Assembly: GCF_022458985.1 (NCBI RefSeq)
Contig: NC_061773.1
Span: forward strand, 19,874,001 to 19,938,000
DNA: 64,000 nucleotides
DNA from: Mugil cephalus
Taxonomy: Eukaryota; Chordata; Actinopteri; Mugiliformes; Mugilidae
Reading direction: 5' to 3'
In this document: one piece after another, positions 11,701-24,088 of the stretch
How the letters are laid out: each line of letters begins with the position of its first letter
Position numbering within the stretch: the stretch's first letter is position 1
Position numbers and translations under genes: made by a program
Notes under the pieces: model-generated
Database searches by the model: none
What the model saw: only the letters and a program-made list of their open reading frames with translations
What the model was told of the DNA's origin: nothing

Positions 11701-14700
11701 AGAGTTTATGTGTCACCAAAGCAGTGGACAGTTTATACTTGCTATATGAATACGTAAGCAGAATTTCTTTTTGTTGCTGACAGTGTTTTGTTATTGTGTT
11801 TGAAGGTGAGCCAATACAGTGCACAGCGTGGTTGGGCCAGTGTATCCTCTACATCCTCATCATGGTGTTTGAGAAAGTCATAATCATGTCGGTCCTCCTC
11901 ATCCCCCAGTGGAAGAAGGTCAGAAAAAAAAAGATAAATTGTTTATTAAAGTCAGAATGTCAATTAAGTTTAATGTTCTCATTGCTGTAGTTCAGGTCAT
12001 CTTGGTGAAACCAGGACTTTATCTAGTAAACTTGTGAGACGGATTAGATTTGTCCACAGTATGCAAGTCGAACTATATCCTCTACAATCAAAGCTTCTAT
12101 GCTCTTACTGTCAATTAAAAGTTTCTTAAAATAGAAAGAAGATGATCAAGATCAGAATGGTGATCAAGCGACTTTGTGTGACTGGGAAGCCAAGAGTAGT
12201 TACAAAACTTCTGGCGATTCTTAAATAAAGAAGAAACAAAAAAGTTGTTAAATGACTCTTACATACTTTTTAAGTAAGAAAAATAGCCCTAGCCGTGTGG
12301 CACATGTTGATGAATACTGCAGCTGGGAAGTTGTGAAATGGTTGTCTGTCTTATGCTCTTAGCGATGGCACTAAACACTGGCAGCTGTTCCAAATAGCCT
12401 CACAAACCACAGTGAACTTGGTTCAAAATTGTGTATCAGCAGACGGAGAAACCTTCATTGCACGGATTATTTGATTTAAATGCATTATATTAAAATGGTT
12501 AGGTTTAGGTATGCTACTTAAAAAATAGTGTTCCCTGACCGGGAATCGAACCCGGGCCGCGGCGGTGAGAGCGCCGAATCCTAACCACTAGACCACCAGG
12601 GACTGCTTGAGGGATTTTCATGACATGGTCTGTGGAATTTCTAGTAGCAGTGGTAATAGTCAGTGTTGGTTGAGAGCCGCAAGGAGGAAAGACACTAAAA
12701 GGCTCTCCCCGATAAAGACCGGTCTATGCGTACAATGATCAGATTGCAACTGCCCCACCTTCTGCATACTTGTGTTCAGACCTGGTATTAAAACGAGTCT
12801 CGTCTCATGCACCTCACGTTGGCACTGAACATCAATCCTGGGAAATCCAATAGCAAGTAATAAGACGAATTTCAGAGATCTGATCTCTGCCCACATTTGG
12901 GCTGGTCTGGGTCACATGGGTCCCGATGTGTTCGCATTCCTTTGGTAGCGTGAAGAAGGTGCAGCTTGAGACGCATTGAAATCCTAGTAGCGTAATAATC
13001 AGAAAAGATTCCTAACCTCTTACTCAGTGCGTTTACACGCAGAGTTTAATCGAGCTATTCTCAGAATTTGACTTTCTCACTACAGTCCTTGTCCCAGTTT
13101 ACATGTAGCGCGAGAAAATCAAATGACTGTTCTCCTCCTCCACACTAGATGGCGATACGTGTCTTTTCAGGAGGATAATGCCACGTTAATACGGCCCATT
13201 TTCCGGTTGACCTATTAAGTCATATAATAAACAAGAGTCGTTTATGCGGCAGGCCGACATTTCAAACAACAACCATAGGGATAATAGTACATTTTTAAAT
13301 CCCGTATGTAATGTTCACGCTACTTCTGGTGCAGATAAGTTGCGCGATATCCTTCACACGGTTCTTATAGCGGCTCCATTTAGCTTCTTCTTCTTCTGCG
13401 ACTGGCTTTCTTGGATGTTTTTGTTCCAGGGTCACACGCCAGCGCAGTGGTTATGCAGCATGCGCACACGCATTATCCGATTGAAAACTTCGATTCACTG
13501 TTTACATGCCGCAGAAAATCGAATTATCTGGGTGTCTCAATCTGATAATGAGAACTCCGGAGTAAGTCCATATAAACACACTGACTGTTTCTTAAGATGG
13601 AGTTACAACTGTTTGCTGATCACCAATACATGGTTGTCTGCCTGATGCTCTTAGCAATGGCAGCAGCTGTTTTAAATAGCCTCACAAACCAGAGTGAATT
13701 TGTCATTTTATCAGGTATCAGGATTGTTTTACATAAAACCAGTATGACTCAGGTCTGCTGTGACGAGATTAAGAATGTTATAGGTTATTAATTACGGATG
13801 ACTGCACATCATCCCGTGTGTAATACTATGCTATGTTTTAATGTGTAAATCAGGGTGTAGTGTGGTGTTTTTTCTTTCTGTCCTTCAAATTCTTCATGTA
13901 ACTGAACCAGCAGATGGAGAAAGTGTATGTCCTTCATTGCACACAATATAACGGTTGAATTAAAATGTTTGAATATGGGTCTTGGTAATCAACAAAATTT
14001 AGGTATGCTACTTAAAAGCAGTGTTCCCTGACCGGGAATCGAACCCGGGCCGCGGCGGTGAGAGCGCCGAATCCTAACCACTAGACCACCAGGGACCTGA
14101 AAGGCCCAGATTATGAATGTGATAAACAATTTAGATAAACTCCCGCAGTCATGTGGTTAATGTCTTGTCCTTCCCTGGCCTAGTTGAGAGACAGTTGGTT
14201 TACACATTTGCGCCTGTAATATTATCACAATTCTAAATTTGATACTTAAATCTGAATGCTTTGTCATCATTTTGTAATGTTATCCAGAGATGCATCATTA
14301 CATTTGTGCTTGTATGTCTGTGTTTCGCTGTGTCGCAGCTGGCTCTCCTCAACCCCATAGAGAATCCTGATCTGGAGCTGGCCATCGTCATGCTCATCGT
14401 TCCATTTTTCGTCAACGTAAGTCTGCTGTTACCAGCACATCATAGTTATTGTTTTGTTTTATTATTTATTTTTTTTATTTATTTATTATTGTATGGAAAC
14501 CCCATTTTTTTGAGTCTTCTAATGCACCCTTTGGATTTTATTGTGTGTTTCGGCTGATTAAAAAAAACAAACAAAAAAAAAAAACATCTGCATGTAATTG
14601 AATAGTCCTATGACTAATCGGAGCCACTTTGTTGGACTGCGCTCAGGTGGCATACAAACAATCTATCACTTCATAAACCAGCCTAAATTATTTGATAATC

Positions 14701-17700
14701 AGTTTCCAACAGAGCAACTCCAGACCAACTTTCCTAAAGTAAAGACAGTTTTTGTTGGTGGGGGATAGTGGTAAAATAGCTACAGTGAGGGGGAAAAAAA
14801 ATCACTGACTGGTTTGTTTCATTTAGGCCCTGATGTTCTGGGTGGTAGATAATTTTCTAATGAAGAAGCACAGGACAAAAGCAAAGCTAGAGGAGAGAGA
14901 AGAGGACTCGCGGGGGAACAGCAAGGTGCGCTACAGACGAGCCCTTTCCCATGATGACTCAGAGTCGGAGGTAAGTCTCAATAGAAAATGAACACACCAG
15001 CTGATTCTGGTCTCCATCGCTGTGGACTGTCTTGAGCAAGCCAGACTGGAAGTGGTTCAGCTCATATTGGTTAATTTGAAAATCACTGAATGGATTAAAA
15101 CTATCTACAACTCCCCAGCAGCATCAGTAATAATAAAAAAAAAGACACATCACAGTGTTTTACATTTTTCTTTTGCAAACATTCGTCTGTTGGTATGGTC
15201 AACAGTAAAGGCCCCACGAGAATACTCAAAGCAATGTAGAATATTAATGATTTTTTCTCCAGGATTAGGATTAGTGTTAGGCTATGCTCCCTAGCGTTAA
15301 CACCGAGCTATGGCGGGAGGGCTGGGCTGTGTTGTGTTTTCAGCAGTGTATGCTTCTTGTGGGCCAGTGGCGCAATGGATAACGCGTCTGACTACGGATC
15401 AGAAGATTCTAGGTTCGACTCCTGGCTGGCTCGCATCTCCTTTCTTATGTTGGTTTAGCCAGGAGCATGGACTGTATAAATATGGATTATTTTGTTTAAT
15501 TAATACTACACTCTGCTCTGCCTCCACGAGGAAATGGTGAATTATGCACTGTATATATTTTTTAACAATTGTTTTTACAACTCTCATGGTCCAACAGCAC
15601 TACCTCAGCTAAAAGCAATATTTATTTGACATGCTTTTGCTTTGGCTTCCCTTTTAAGGAGTTCTGCATCTACATTTATACTGTCTATCGTCTAAAGTAA
15701 GTTGGTCATATGAGGTCTTTTTGTTCTGTTACCTCAAACTTTGAGTTATGTGAACATCGTTTGGCTGACGTGATCTTAACTTCCAACTTTTCTTCCAAAG
15801 ACATTGCAGAAAATGGATTAGAAATCAAGTAAATCCACCTTGTTCATTATAACGCTGCCATAGCTGAACTTCTTTTCCATCCTCCCACTCTGGCACCAGC
15901 AGCACTTTTGACCAATGATCAGTGGCCTGAGGTCTGACCGAATTTCGCCCAAATGATTAGTGAATGATGGAAGTGTGACACGACACCTGTCAGTCACTTA
16001 CAAGAATTAAATGAATGAAAGCAGACCTAGGAGTGCTGGGGCTGTAATAAATCAGCCCATTATTCTGTTATTCTGTTTTTCTTTTGACTTTTTGGTGCTG
16101 TTGCTACCCTTGGTTTGACCAAAACTTAAAACAATCCGTTGCAAGTTATTTGAGAAATTAATTGTTTCATCAATTGAGACACGAATATGGGGGAAGGGCT
16201 GGAATGTGGTGCGGATTCGGCATTTCTCGGCTTCTGTGGGCCAGTGGCGCAATGGATAACGCGTCTGACTACGGATCAGAAGATTCTAGGTTCGACTCCT
16301 GGCTGGCTCGACTTTTGATGTTATCATTTATTATATTATATGATTTTGTCGTAGCACGGAGGCATTTTTGTTCTTAATGGGCCCACACAAAACACAGCCA
16401 CTGACACTATTTATCGTTAACTGTGTTACAGTTTTATGTTTTGCTTTGCTTGTATCGTCCTTTGTTACTACGTTTATTCATGAAGGCTTTGAACAATATC
16501 TCGTCGGCTGGTCGTGAGATTCATACGTGGAGAGGGTCTTAGACTGGTGTAAATCTTTATAAATCAGTTTCAAATCAGTTTTATTTTTTAATGTCTAAAC
16601 GAACAGACAAAACTCTGCGTCGTAGTTTATTTTTCACTGCCTACTCTTCGGAGCCAGAACAGTGTGCGCTGTGGGGGGAAGGGCGGCTCACGCACATATC
16701 CGTGTGGGCAGCGGCGTATTTATGTATCGGGCCAGTGGCGCAATGGATAACGCGTCTGACTACGGATCAGAAGATTCTAGGTTCGACTCCTGGCTGGCTC
16801 GTTCTTTTCTCATGCGCAGCATCAACTATTCTTTGATAGACTGGTAAAAAATGAGATTTTGTCCGTCAATTAACATGCTATCATTATTCAACAGTAGAGT
16901 AGTACAGCTTCATTCTATCTGTGGTGGTGCTCATCTCAGACAATTGTGAGATCTATTAAAGACAAGAGTTCCAGCATCTAACAGAGTAGTGCTCAGACAA
17001 CAACCTTGTTTTCAACACCAGTAAGACCAGGGAGGTCAGTTGCGGACCACAGCTCTTCTTCCTTGAGTCGTGATTAATTTTTGATTACTCCAAGTGAAGA
17101 TCGATTTTAGGTCATTCAGGATCATTATTTTAATCTGTGAGGAAATGCACTTCACGTAAGATTTTTGAGAGTTGAGGTCTAAATAGGGAACTCTGTGGGT
17201 ATAACCCATCAGAAACTTGCTTGACCAGAAACTGGTGCAATTGTTTTCCATAACAGCTAGATACTTACCTGTGATTGAGGGTGGGGGGACTGTTTGTCCC
17301 TGTCCACTTTCCCTATGAATGGTGCCCCATTGTGAGTCCGAGGCTCCAATCTCAAGGTGTGAATGGGGTTGAAACTTCTTGGGGAGATTGATGGCAGATT
17401 ATATCTCAGTCCGCCTCCTCTGTTTAAAGAATGTTTTTCCAGTCGGACATAGATGGCTTCATGTACTCCTCTTTCAAACCATCTGTCATTTCCCAATGAG
17501 CTGGCTCTCACGTGTTGGGACATGCATTTGTGGACGCGTTGTTGGGTTACCCCGACGTACAAGTCTGTACATTCCTCACTGCGCTGAACAGCGTACAGTA
17601 CGTGACTGTTTAAGCCTGGGTGTTTTGTTAATATTTATTTGGCCATTATACGTATTAAGCTTCAGAGTGAGCGTAGCCAACACAACAAACAAAACACCTG

Positions 17701-17999
17701 ATAGGCAGAATATGTGTTCAGTACTATAATCTAGCATAAAGAATGAAGCTACGGTATGAATCACGTTACAGGCTAAATTTCGCATTGATTTTAAATCCAG
17801 TTTTGAGAGACTGCAGCATTCATAGTGGAACAAAAAGCCTGCTAAATCTTAGACCTTACATTTCTCAATCTCTCTTCTCTCTTAGATTCTGTTTTCAGCA
17901 GACGATGAAATGGATGAATCGGACGAAGACGACGTGCGTCGACTCACTGGTCTCAAGACGGTGAAGAAGAAAAAGCTGCGGATGGGGATCCCTGTTTGA
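8741..17999 (+). CDS. stimate: STIM-activating enhancer STIMATE (TMEM110), complete
   Basis: Multi-pass ER membrane protein that promotes STIM1 activation at ER-plasma membrane junctions in store-operated calcium entry (family knowledge). Coding exons: 8741-8957, 11112-11160, 11241-11336, 11458-11579, 11806-11918, 14339-14416, 14827-14970, 17886-17999 (TGA); 310 residues, all phases agree. Start: ATG in CCCCCATGG. The N-terminus is Ala/Ser rich. Hydrophobic spans include [18 protein letters not shown] (about residues 55-72), [37 protein letters not shown] and [13 protein letters not shown], followed by FWVVDNFLM. The [16 protein letters not shown] and [20 protein letters not shown] blocks match mammalian STIMATE closely. 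The tail is acidic, then [11 protein letters not shown]. The 2.4-kb fifth and 2.9-kb seventh introns hold tRNA genes and transposon relics. It lies between sfmbt1 and mustn1, as in human. Confidence 0.95.
11377..11410. repeat. Poly(A) tract in stimate intron 3
   Basis: An uninterrupted A run of more than 25 bases lies between exons 3 and 4, about 50 bases before the exon 4 acceptor. Simple repeat only. Confidence 0.8.
12531..12602 (-). tRNA. tRNA-Glu (CTC), copy 1
   Basis: A 72-nt gene read on the minus strand: TCCCTGGTGGTCTAGTGGTT at the 5' end, anticodon CTC within GCGCTCTCACC, T arm GGGTTCGATTCCC. Acceptor, D, anticodon and T stems all pair. A run of six A's on the plus strand just to the left gives a T6 Pol III terminator. 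It lies antisense in stimate intron 5. Confidence 0.97.
13025..13583. mobile_element. 559-bp MITE with terminal inverted repeats
   Basis: The left end CAGTGCGTTTACACG pairs with the right end, which read inverted is CAGTGTGTTTATATG. ACT flanks both sides (13022-13024 and 13584-13586), a candidate 3-bp target duplication that would fit a PIF/Harbinger-like element. Internal GAGAAAATC-AAAT and GAAAATCGAAT phrases are typical of a widespread fish repeat. No transposase is encoded. A near-CTCF motif lies inside at 13142-13154. Confidence 0.65.
14024..14095 (-). tRNA. tRNA-Glu (CTC), copy 2
   Basis: Identical in sequence to copy 1 and antisense in stimate intron 5. The AAAA on its left provides the T4 terminator. 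It shares about 30 bases of 3' flank with copy 1. Its 5' flank shares AGATTWTGAATGTG with copy 4, at the same distance from the gene. Confidence 0.97.
15361..15433 (+). tRNA. tRNA-Arg (ACG), copy 1
   Basis: A 73-nt gene starting GGGCCAGTGGCGCAATGG, with anticodon ACG in GACTACGGATC and B box GGTTCGACTCC. It matches vertebrate tRNA-Arg-ACG apart from a U50-G64 wobble in the T stem. The first T4 downstream is at 15490-15493, so termination may be inefficient. It lies in stimate intron 7, sense orientation. Confidence 0.96.
16238..16310 (+). tRNA. tRNA-Arg (ACG), copy 2
   Basis: Same sequence as the copy at 15361. A TTTT begins four bases past the gene end, a standard Pol III terminator. A GGGGGAAGGGCTGG block lies about 50 bases upstream, as it does before the other two Arg copies. 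Confidence 0.97.
16729..16801 (+). tRNA. tRNA-Arg (ACG), copy 3
   Basis: Same sequence as the other two Arg copies. TTCTTTTC follows immediately as terminator. GGGGGGAAGGGCGG lies about 55 bases upstream. It is the third member of a 1.4-kb intronic tRNA-Arg cluster in stimate. Confidence 0.97.
17300..17600 (-). pseudogene. Penelope-like retroelement GIY-YIG endonuclease fragment
   Basis: The minus-strand translation contains [31 protein letters not shown] and [14 protein letters not shown]. These match the GIY-YIG endonuclease tail found in fish Penelope-like elements (family recognised by motif). About 25 residues that normally separate the MSQH and DRWFERG blocks are missing, and no reverse transcriptase remains nearby. 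It is therefore a dead, internally deleted fragment, antisense in stimate intron 7. Confidence 0.7.
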
Positions 18000-19493
18000 C
18001 CTGCGTGCCTAGCGTTACTGCTACGATCCAGTTCCCTCTGGTAGCTCTTCACCTGACATGCACTCCCCACCCTCTCACAGGTTATGATATCAGCCTTTGG
18101 TGACAAAAGAACGTACCGAGATTCAACTCTCTTTACTTTTGACTTTCTGAGGACTCCTACGTGAACTGTGTCCAGTCTGGGACACTTCAAGTTGCATTTG
18201 TTTTTTTCGCTGTTGCATTTCGACATCCTGGGGTTGGTGTTGTGTTTAAAGACCATTGGAAAAAGAATCTCACCATGAATAAACCTTATACTGTCAAATC
18301 CTTTAATGTAAGTATATTAGAAATGAGTAACACTGGTTTAATACCATTTGGACTCAAGTGGTAATGGGTATGAGTGTAGTTCAGGATGGGTCAGGTTGGT
18401 TGGGCGAACCAGGATACGTATGACAAGTCGATACCCTACCATGTCCCAAAAGTGATTGTATTCTTGATATAGATTCCATGTAAACGTTGTTGTTTGTCTT
18501 CTCATGTAGCTGTACCAACATGGCCTGTGTTATGGATGTGTTTGTGAGAGTGAGAGTAGGGGTGTAGCGACACACCCTTCAACTTAAGAGGAGCATTTTT
18601 CCAGTGTTTCACTGCATTGATGCAACTCAATCACTTTGCAGCACACGTACACACTTTACTACTGTATATCTTGTATGTAATGTTTTTTTGTTTTTTTTGT
18701 CGGAGGGAGCACATTCATTCATCCCTTCGACTTCTGACTTTCAGCGGTTAAAGCTGAACTACACACACGGCATCTTCCTTCTAACGTCAACTCAGTCAGT
18801 GTATCGTGTCCATGGACTGCAGTCTCAGTTTGTTTGTGGCTGTTTTTCTGATGTGCTCTGTTCGTTCGTCTTTGTGTCGACTTTTGAGTTGTTTCTGACT
18901 TTTGAGTGTTATTTTTCGGGCCAAAAATGTGACTATGCCTCTCCCAAAAGAGTTTTTTTTTTTTTATTCCTTTATTCTAACTGAACTGAGCGAGTAAGTA
19001 TGGGAACCATTTCTTGCACAATTTCCCATCTGTCACAGCTTTTATTTTCCCGTTGTATTTCGTGTGACTTTTGTTTTGTTTACTTTTGCAGCAGGATGAT
19101 TTTTGTTCCAGTAATGTGCCTGAGTGAATTACCAGCAGGTGTTTTAGTTTTTTTGTTTGTTTCTGACTGTTTTTTAAGCAGAGCTCCAGATCTTCAGGCA
19201 TGAAGCAGCATTCAGCAGGCTCTGATGTTAAGAATGTGACATGCATTGACCTCAAAAACTGTAAACAGTGAGCGTGGACCATATGGCCGAGAGAAAGTGC
19301 GCGGAGGGTTTTTATTGTGTGTGCATGCCAGTGTATACATACCTGTATGCACTGGTGTGCGCTGAATATTTATATGCATAGTTGGTGTGTCTGTTGGTCC
19401 TGTTAAGATTCAATGGAGTGACATTAGCTGTGATGCCTATGGTGCTGGTGATGATCTCATTATGACGTTTTTGGCATGTTGGCGAGGAATAAA
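18000..19493 (+). other. stimate: stimate 3' UTR, alternative poly(A) signals
   Basis: No coding content follows the stop. AATAAA occurs at 18278-18283 and again at 19488-19493, so a short and a long 3' UTR are both possible. Extent inferred. Confidence 0.5.
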
Positions 19494-19971
19494 TGACTGA
19501 GCATTTTATAAAGGGAAAGTACAGCACCTTGCGGCAGTTACTGTTACTCTCAGCTCAACTGGGACAAAGAGGGCTTTTAGTATTTTGCAAAGATTAAACT
19601 ACTACGTGATCAAAAGACAAGTGATGGGGATAAACTGTCATGATACAGGCTTTTCAAATAAAGGATGTGATACACTATACAGTTAGACTGCTTATTTCAC
19701 TTTTACTTTCAGTGTTTGGTTTTTGTAAATCTTCTGCCAACCCGAAAGCCAGAATCTAATTAAAAATAATTCATCAAACCCGTGCTTCCGGGCGGCTTGC
19801 CCTATTTTCTCAAAATTATTTAGTTCAATGTGAAGAAAACCACAAAATAAAAATCTATGGTGTAAAACTGATGAAGCACTTTCATCGTTTGCTGTCCACT
19901 GAAATAAAAGTAAATACCCCTGGCCGGGGTTCGAACCGTGCACCTTCAACAAAAGCGAAGTTTTCTGCATG

Positions 19972-20043
19972 TCCCTGGTGGTCTAGTGGTTAGGATTCGG
20001 CGCTCTCACCGCCGCGGCCCGGGTTCGATTCCCGGTCAGGGAA
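19972..20043 (+). tRNA. tRNA-Glu (CTC), copy 3
   Basis: Intact 72-nt gene identical to copies 1 and 2, followed by CTAATTTTTAATT (T5 terminator). It forms the left end of a large inverted repeat and is transcribed towards its centre. It sits between stimate and mustn1. Confidence 0.97.
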
Positions 20044-20517
20044 CTAATTTTTAATTCTTCCAAAACATCTAGTTTCGAGTCGGACCTTGATTGTACACGG
20101 AACGTCTTCTTATTTTAGGTTGAACACCATATTTTGTACGATCAGAAGGCCGGGATTAAAAATAAACGTACTGTGCATTTTTCAAGGCACAAACGATACT
20201 CATGATTACTGTAAACTGTAAGTTGTAATGCTACAAGCAGCTACATATGCTGGTGCTCTTCCCGCACAATTCACTGTTGATGTGATCTGTTGACTGTTGA
20301 TGTGATGTGATAGGGTTGTGGCGGGAGGAAATACATGAAGGTGCACCAGCAAATGTAGCTGCTTGTAGTATTACAGTAATCATGAATATCGTTTGTGCAT
20401 TCTTTGGAAAGGCACAGTACGTTTATTTTTAACCCTGGCTATCTGGGCAACCTATAAAAAATAAGACATTCCGTGTACAATCAAGATCTAAATGCTTTAG
20501 AAGATAATTAAAATTAG

Positions 20518-20589
20518 TTCTCTGACCGGGAATCGAACCCGGGCCGCGGCGGTGAGAGCGCCGAATCCTAACCACTAGACCACCAGGGA
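20518..20589 (-). tRNA. tRNA-Glu (CTC), copy 4, one acceptor-stem mismatch
   Basis: As the other Glu copies except that the 3' acceptor strand reads CAGAGA instead of CAGGGA, giving a C3-A70 mismatch. The A and B boxes are intact and AAAA on the left gives a terminator. It may be weakly functional or drifting. It is the right end of the palindrome. Confidence 0.9.
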
Positions 20590-20837
20590 CCGACGAGAGT
20601 TAGATTTTGAATGTGGAAAAAAAAAAAGTATACATTTCCAAAGTTTACCACTAGAGGTAGCACATTCGCCAGCGTCGCCTATCGGCTCATGTTACTGATT
20701 GTGTGCCCCGAAATAGATCAGCTACTTGCGGCTTATTGCAAATACTTAAGGGAATACACAAGCAATAATTTACTCTCTCGTGACCCAACAAGTGAAGAGC
20801 TGACTGTCTGAGTTCCAACAACAGGTTGGGACATCCA

Positions 20838-21110
20838 GTTCGGTTCAAAATAATAGCAGCCCAACATCACTAACCAGATCAGCCGCTGTTTTTAGTAGAC
20901 ATCTCTGTTTTCAGGAATCATGGCAAGTAATTAACTAGCATGTGTAGTAGAGTAATAGTAAACCAATGAACCCAACAGTTATGTTGCTGATTAGCTAGGA
21001 TAATCATCTCCAGGAAGATCAAAGAAGGCCTAACTATATCTGTCCCTAAGCCCATTGTTGCAAAAATGACAAGTGGCGAAGAGGTGACAAAGCTTAAAAA
21101 GAAACGCTGC
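20838..21110. repeat. Probable DNA-transposon-derived repeat
   Basis: It starts GGTTCAAAATAATAGCAG, a phrase I associate with a fish interspersed element, and continues with AGCATGTGTAGTAGAGTAATAGTAAA and TCATCTCCAGGAAGATCAAAG-type sequence. No coding potential. Boundaries and class are uncertain. Confidence 0.35.
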
Positions 21111-21559
21111 AACAGTTTGTGGACTGATTAAAACGAGATTGTTCTTTTTGGGTTTGTCAGACGACCCCCAAACACGTAATGTAAGCCACAGTACACAGTG
21201 GTCAGAAAAAATAGTCCCACAGAGTGAGAAGTGAGGCGGTTTTTCTTTCCATATTCTTCCTTCTCTGTTTCTAAACTTAGCTGTATAGCAGGCAGATGTT
21301 GTCACGCTTGGTGTGTTCACTGCACACATAATTGAGCGTGAATGAGCGTGCAGCGTCACTGAGTTAGTCACTTACAGCCCGTGAGTCAGTTCGTCCATCA
21401 GTCGACGATTCGGGTTGTGGTGTCATGGTTCATGCCTAATACCGACTTCATCATTTATTAAAGCAACCAACTAGTTCGAAATTAAGCAGCTTTTTAATAT
21501 TGCTATAGATATTGAAACTCAGTATGTATATGTGGAGAGAAACTGGTTCGGTAAAGTGG

Positions 21560-21683
21560 TAACTGTTATACAGTTAATAAATCTCAGTAGTTGCAGGGTG
21601 GTAGAGGATCCTGCATGGCATCAGACGTGTCCTCAAAACTGCTTTCTGCCCTCCACCCTCAGGAATGGACCTCCTCTAACTTA
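21560..21683 (+). repeat. Dispersed direct repeat, copy upstream of mustn1
   Basis: It shares TAATAAATCTCAGTAG, GCAGGGTGGTAGAGGATCC, TGCATGGCATCAGA and CTGCTTTCTGCCCTCCACCC with a copy at 24577-24702. The two copies flank mustn1 in direct orientation, about 3 kb apart. Origin unknown. Confidence 0.7.
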
Positions 21684-22100
21684 AGCTTAGTTCTCTTCTT
21701 GGTTCTGCTCTCATTTTATTCGTTCATGTGTTAACTGTCTGGAAATGCTTTTTTTTTTTTTGTTTATCTTTTATAAGACCCAGAAAACTGATTTTCCCTG
21801 TTGGCGTAGATCAAGTTGTAGTTGGACCTTCAGGGAGGAGCTGCTGGGCGGTGGACGCAGTATATTTTCCATTAAGCACCAGGTCCCACGGGAACATTTA
21901 AAAAATAGGATGTGACTGCCAGAGCCAGCAAGGGAGGAGGCAGACTGCCACTTATTCTGTGTCCTGAATTATCAGCTGTTGGCCTCTAAGCTTATCGTAA
22001 AAGATGTGAGACCCATTCCAGTTGTACCATCCCTCACGTCACAACTAATAATACACACTGACAACAGGCAAAGTGAGACCGATGGATATGGGGGCCTGAG

Positions 22101-22134
22101 TGACTCACTGGGTCTGGACCAAGTCTATATATAA
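22101..22134 (+). promoter_or_regulatory. mustn1: mustn1 core promoter: AP-1 site and TATA box
   Basis: A perfect AP-1 element TGACTCA (22101-22107) lies 19 bases before TATATATAA (22126-22134), and the ATG is 102 bases past the TATA. A muscle-type E-box CAGCTG is at 21973-21978. AP-1 control of the mammalian Mustn1 promoter has been reported, so the arrangement appears conserved. The start site near 22155-22165 is inferred from TATA spacing. Confidence 0.65.
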
Positions 22135-22235
22135 TGCCATGTTTTCTGGGAGACAACGACACAAACATCAGGATATTGACCAGCGAACACACTGGACAGA
22201 CAAATCTGTGGAATAGGTCCATAACCTTGATAACC

Positions 22236-24088
<1,853 letters not shown>

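Larger units (their letters stand above)
12340..14095. repeat. Tandem direct duplication carrying two tRNA-Glu genes
   Basis: Unit 1 (about 12340-12602) and unit 2 (about 13627-14095) share GGTTGTCTG, ATGCTCTTAGC, AATAGCCTCACAAACCA, TCAGCAGA-GGAGAAA, CCTTCATTGCAC and TTTAGGTATGCTACTTAAAA, each ending in a tRNA-Glu on the minus strand. Homology covers the tRNA and its 3' flank but not the tRNA 5' flank. Unit 2 carries about 190 bases of extra sequence. A MITE lies between the units. Confidence 0.75.
19972..20589. repeat. Large imperfect palindrome ending in convergent tRNA-Glu genes
   Basis: The left arm 19972-20269 and right arm 20315-20589 are reverse complements with small indels. Beyond the tRNAs they share, in matching order, CTTGATTGTACACGGAA, AAAAATAAACGTACTGTGC, CACAAACGATA, TCATGATTACTGTAA and CTACAAGCAGCTACAT. 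The roughly 45-base centre contains a duplicated ACTGTTGATGTGAT. Arm homology ends at the 5' ends of the two tRNAs. Confidence 0.85.

Noticed and set aside
15310..16847. Open frames translating to [19 protein letters not shown] or [19 protein letters not shown] at the three tRNA-Arg loci
   Set aside because: They are translations of the tRNA-Arg genes themselves, a familiar source of spurious proteins.
19918..19970. tRNA-like 3' half on the minus strand (GGTTCGAACCCCGGCCAGGGG)
   Set aside because: It has a TTCGAAC loop, but the T stem has two mismatches and I could not fold a full cloverleaf. At most a decayed tRNA or SINE fragment.
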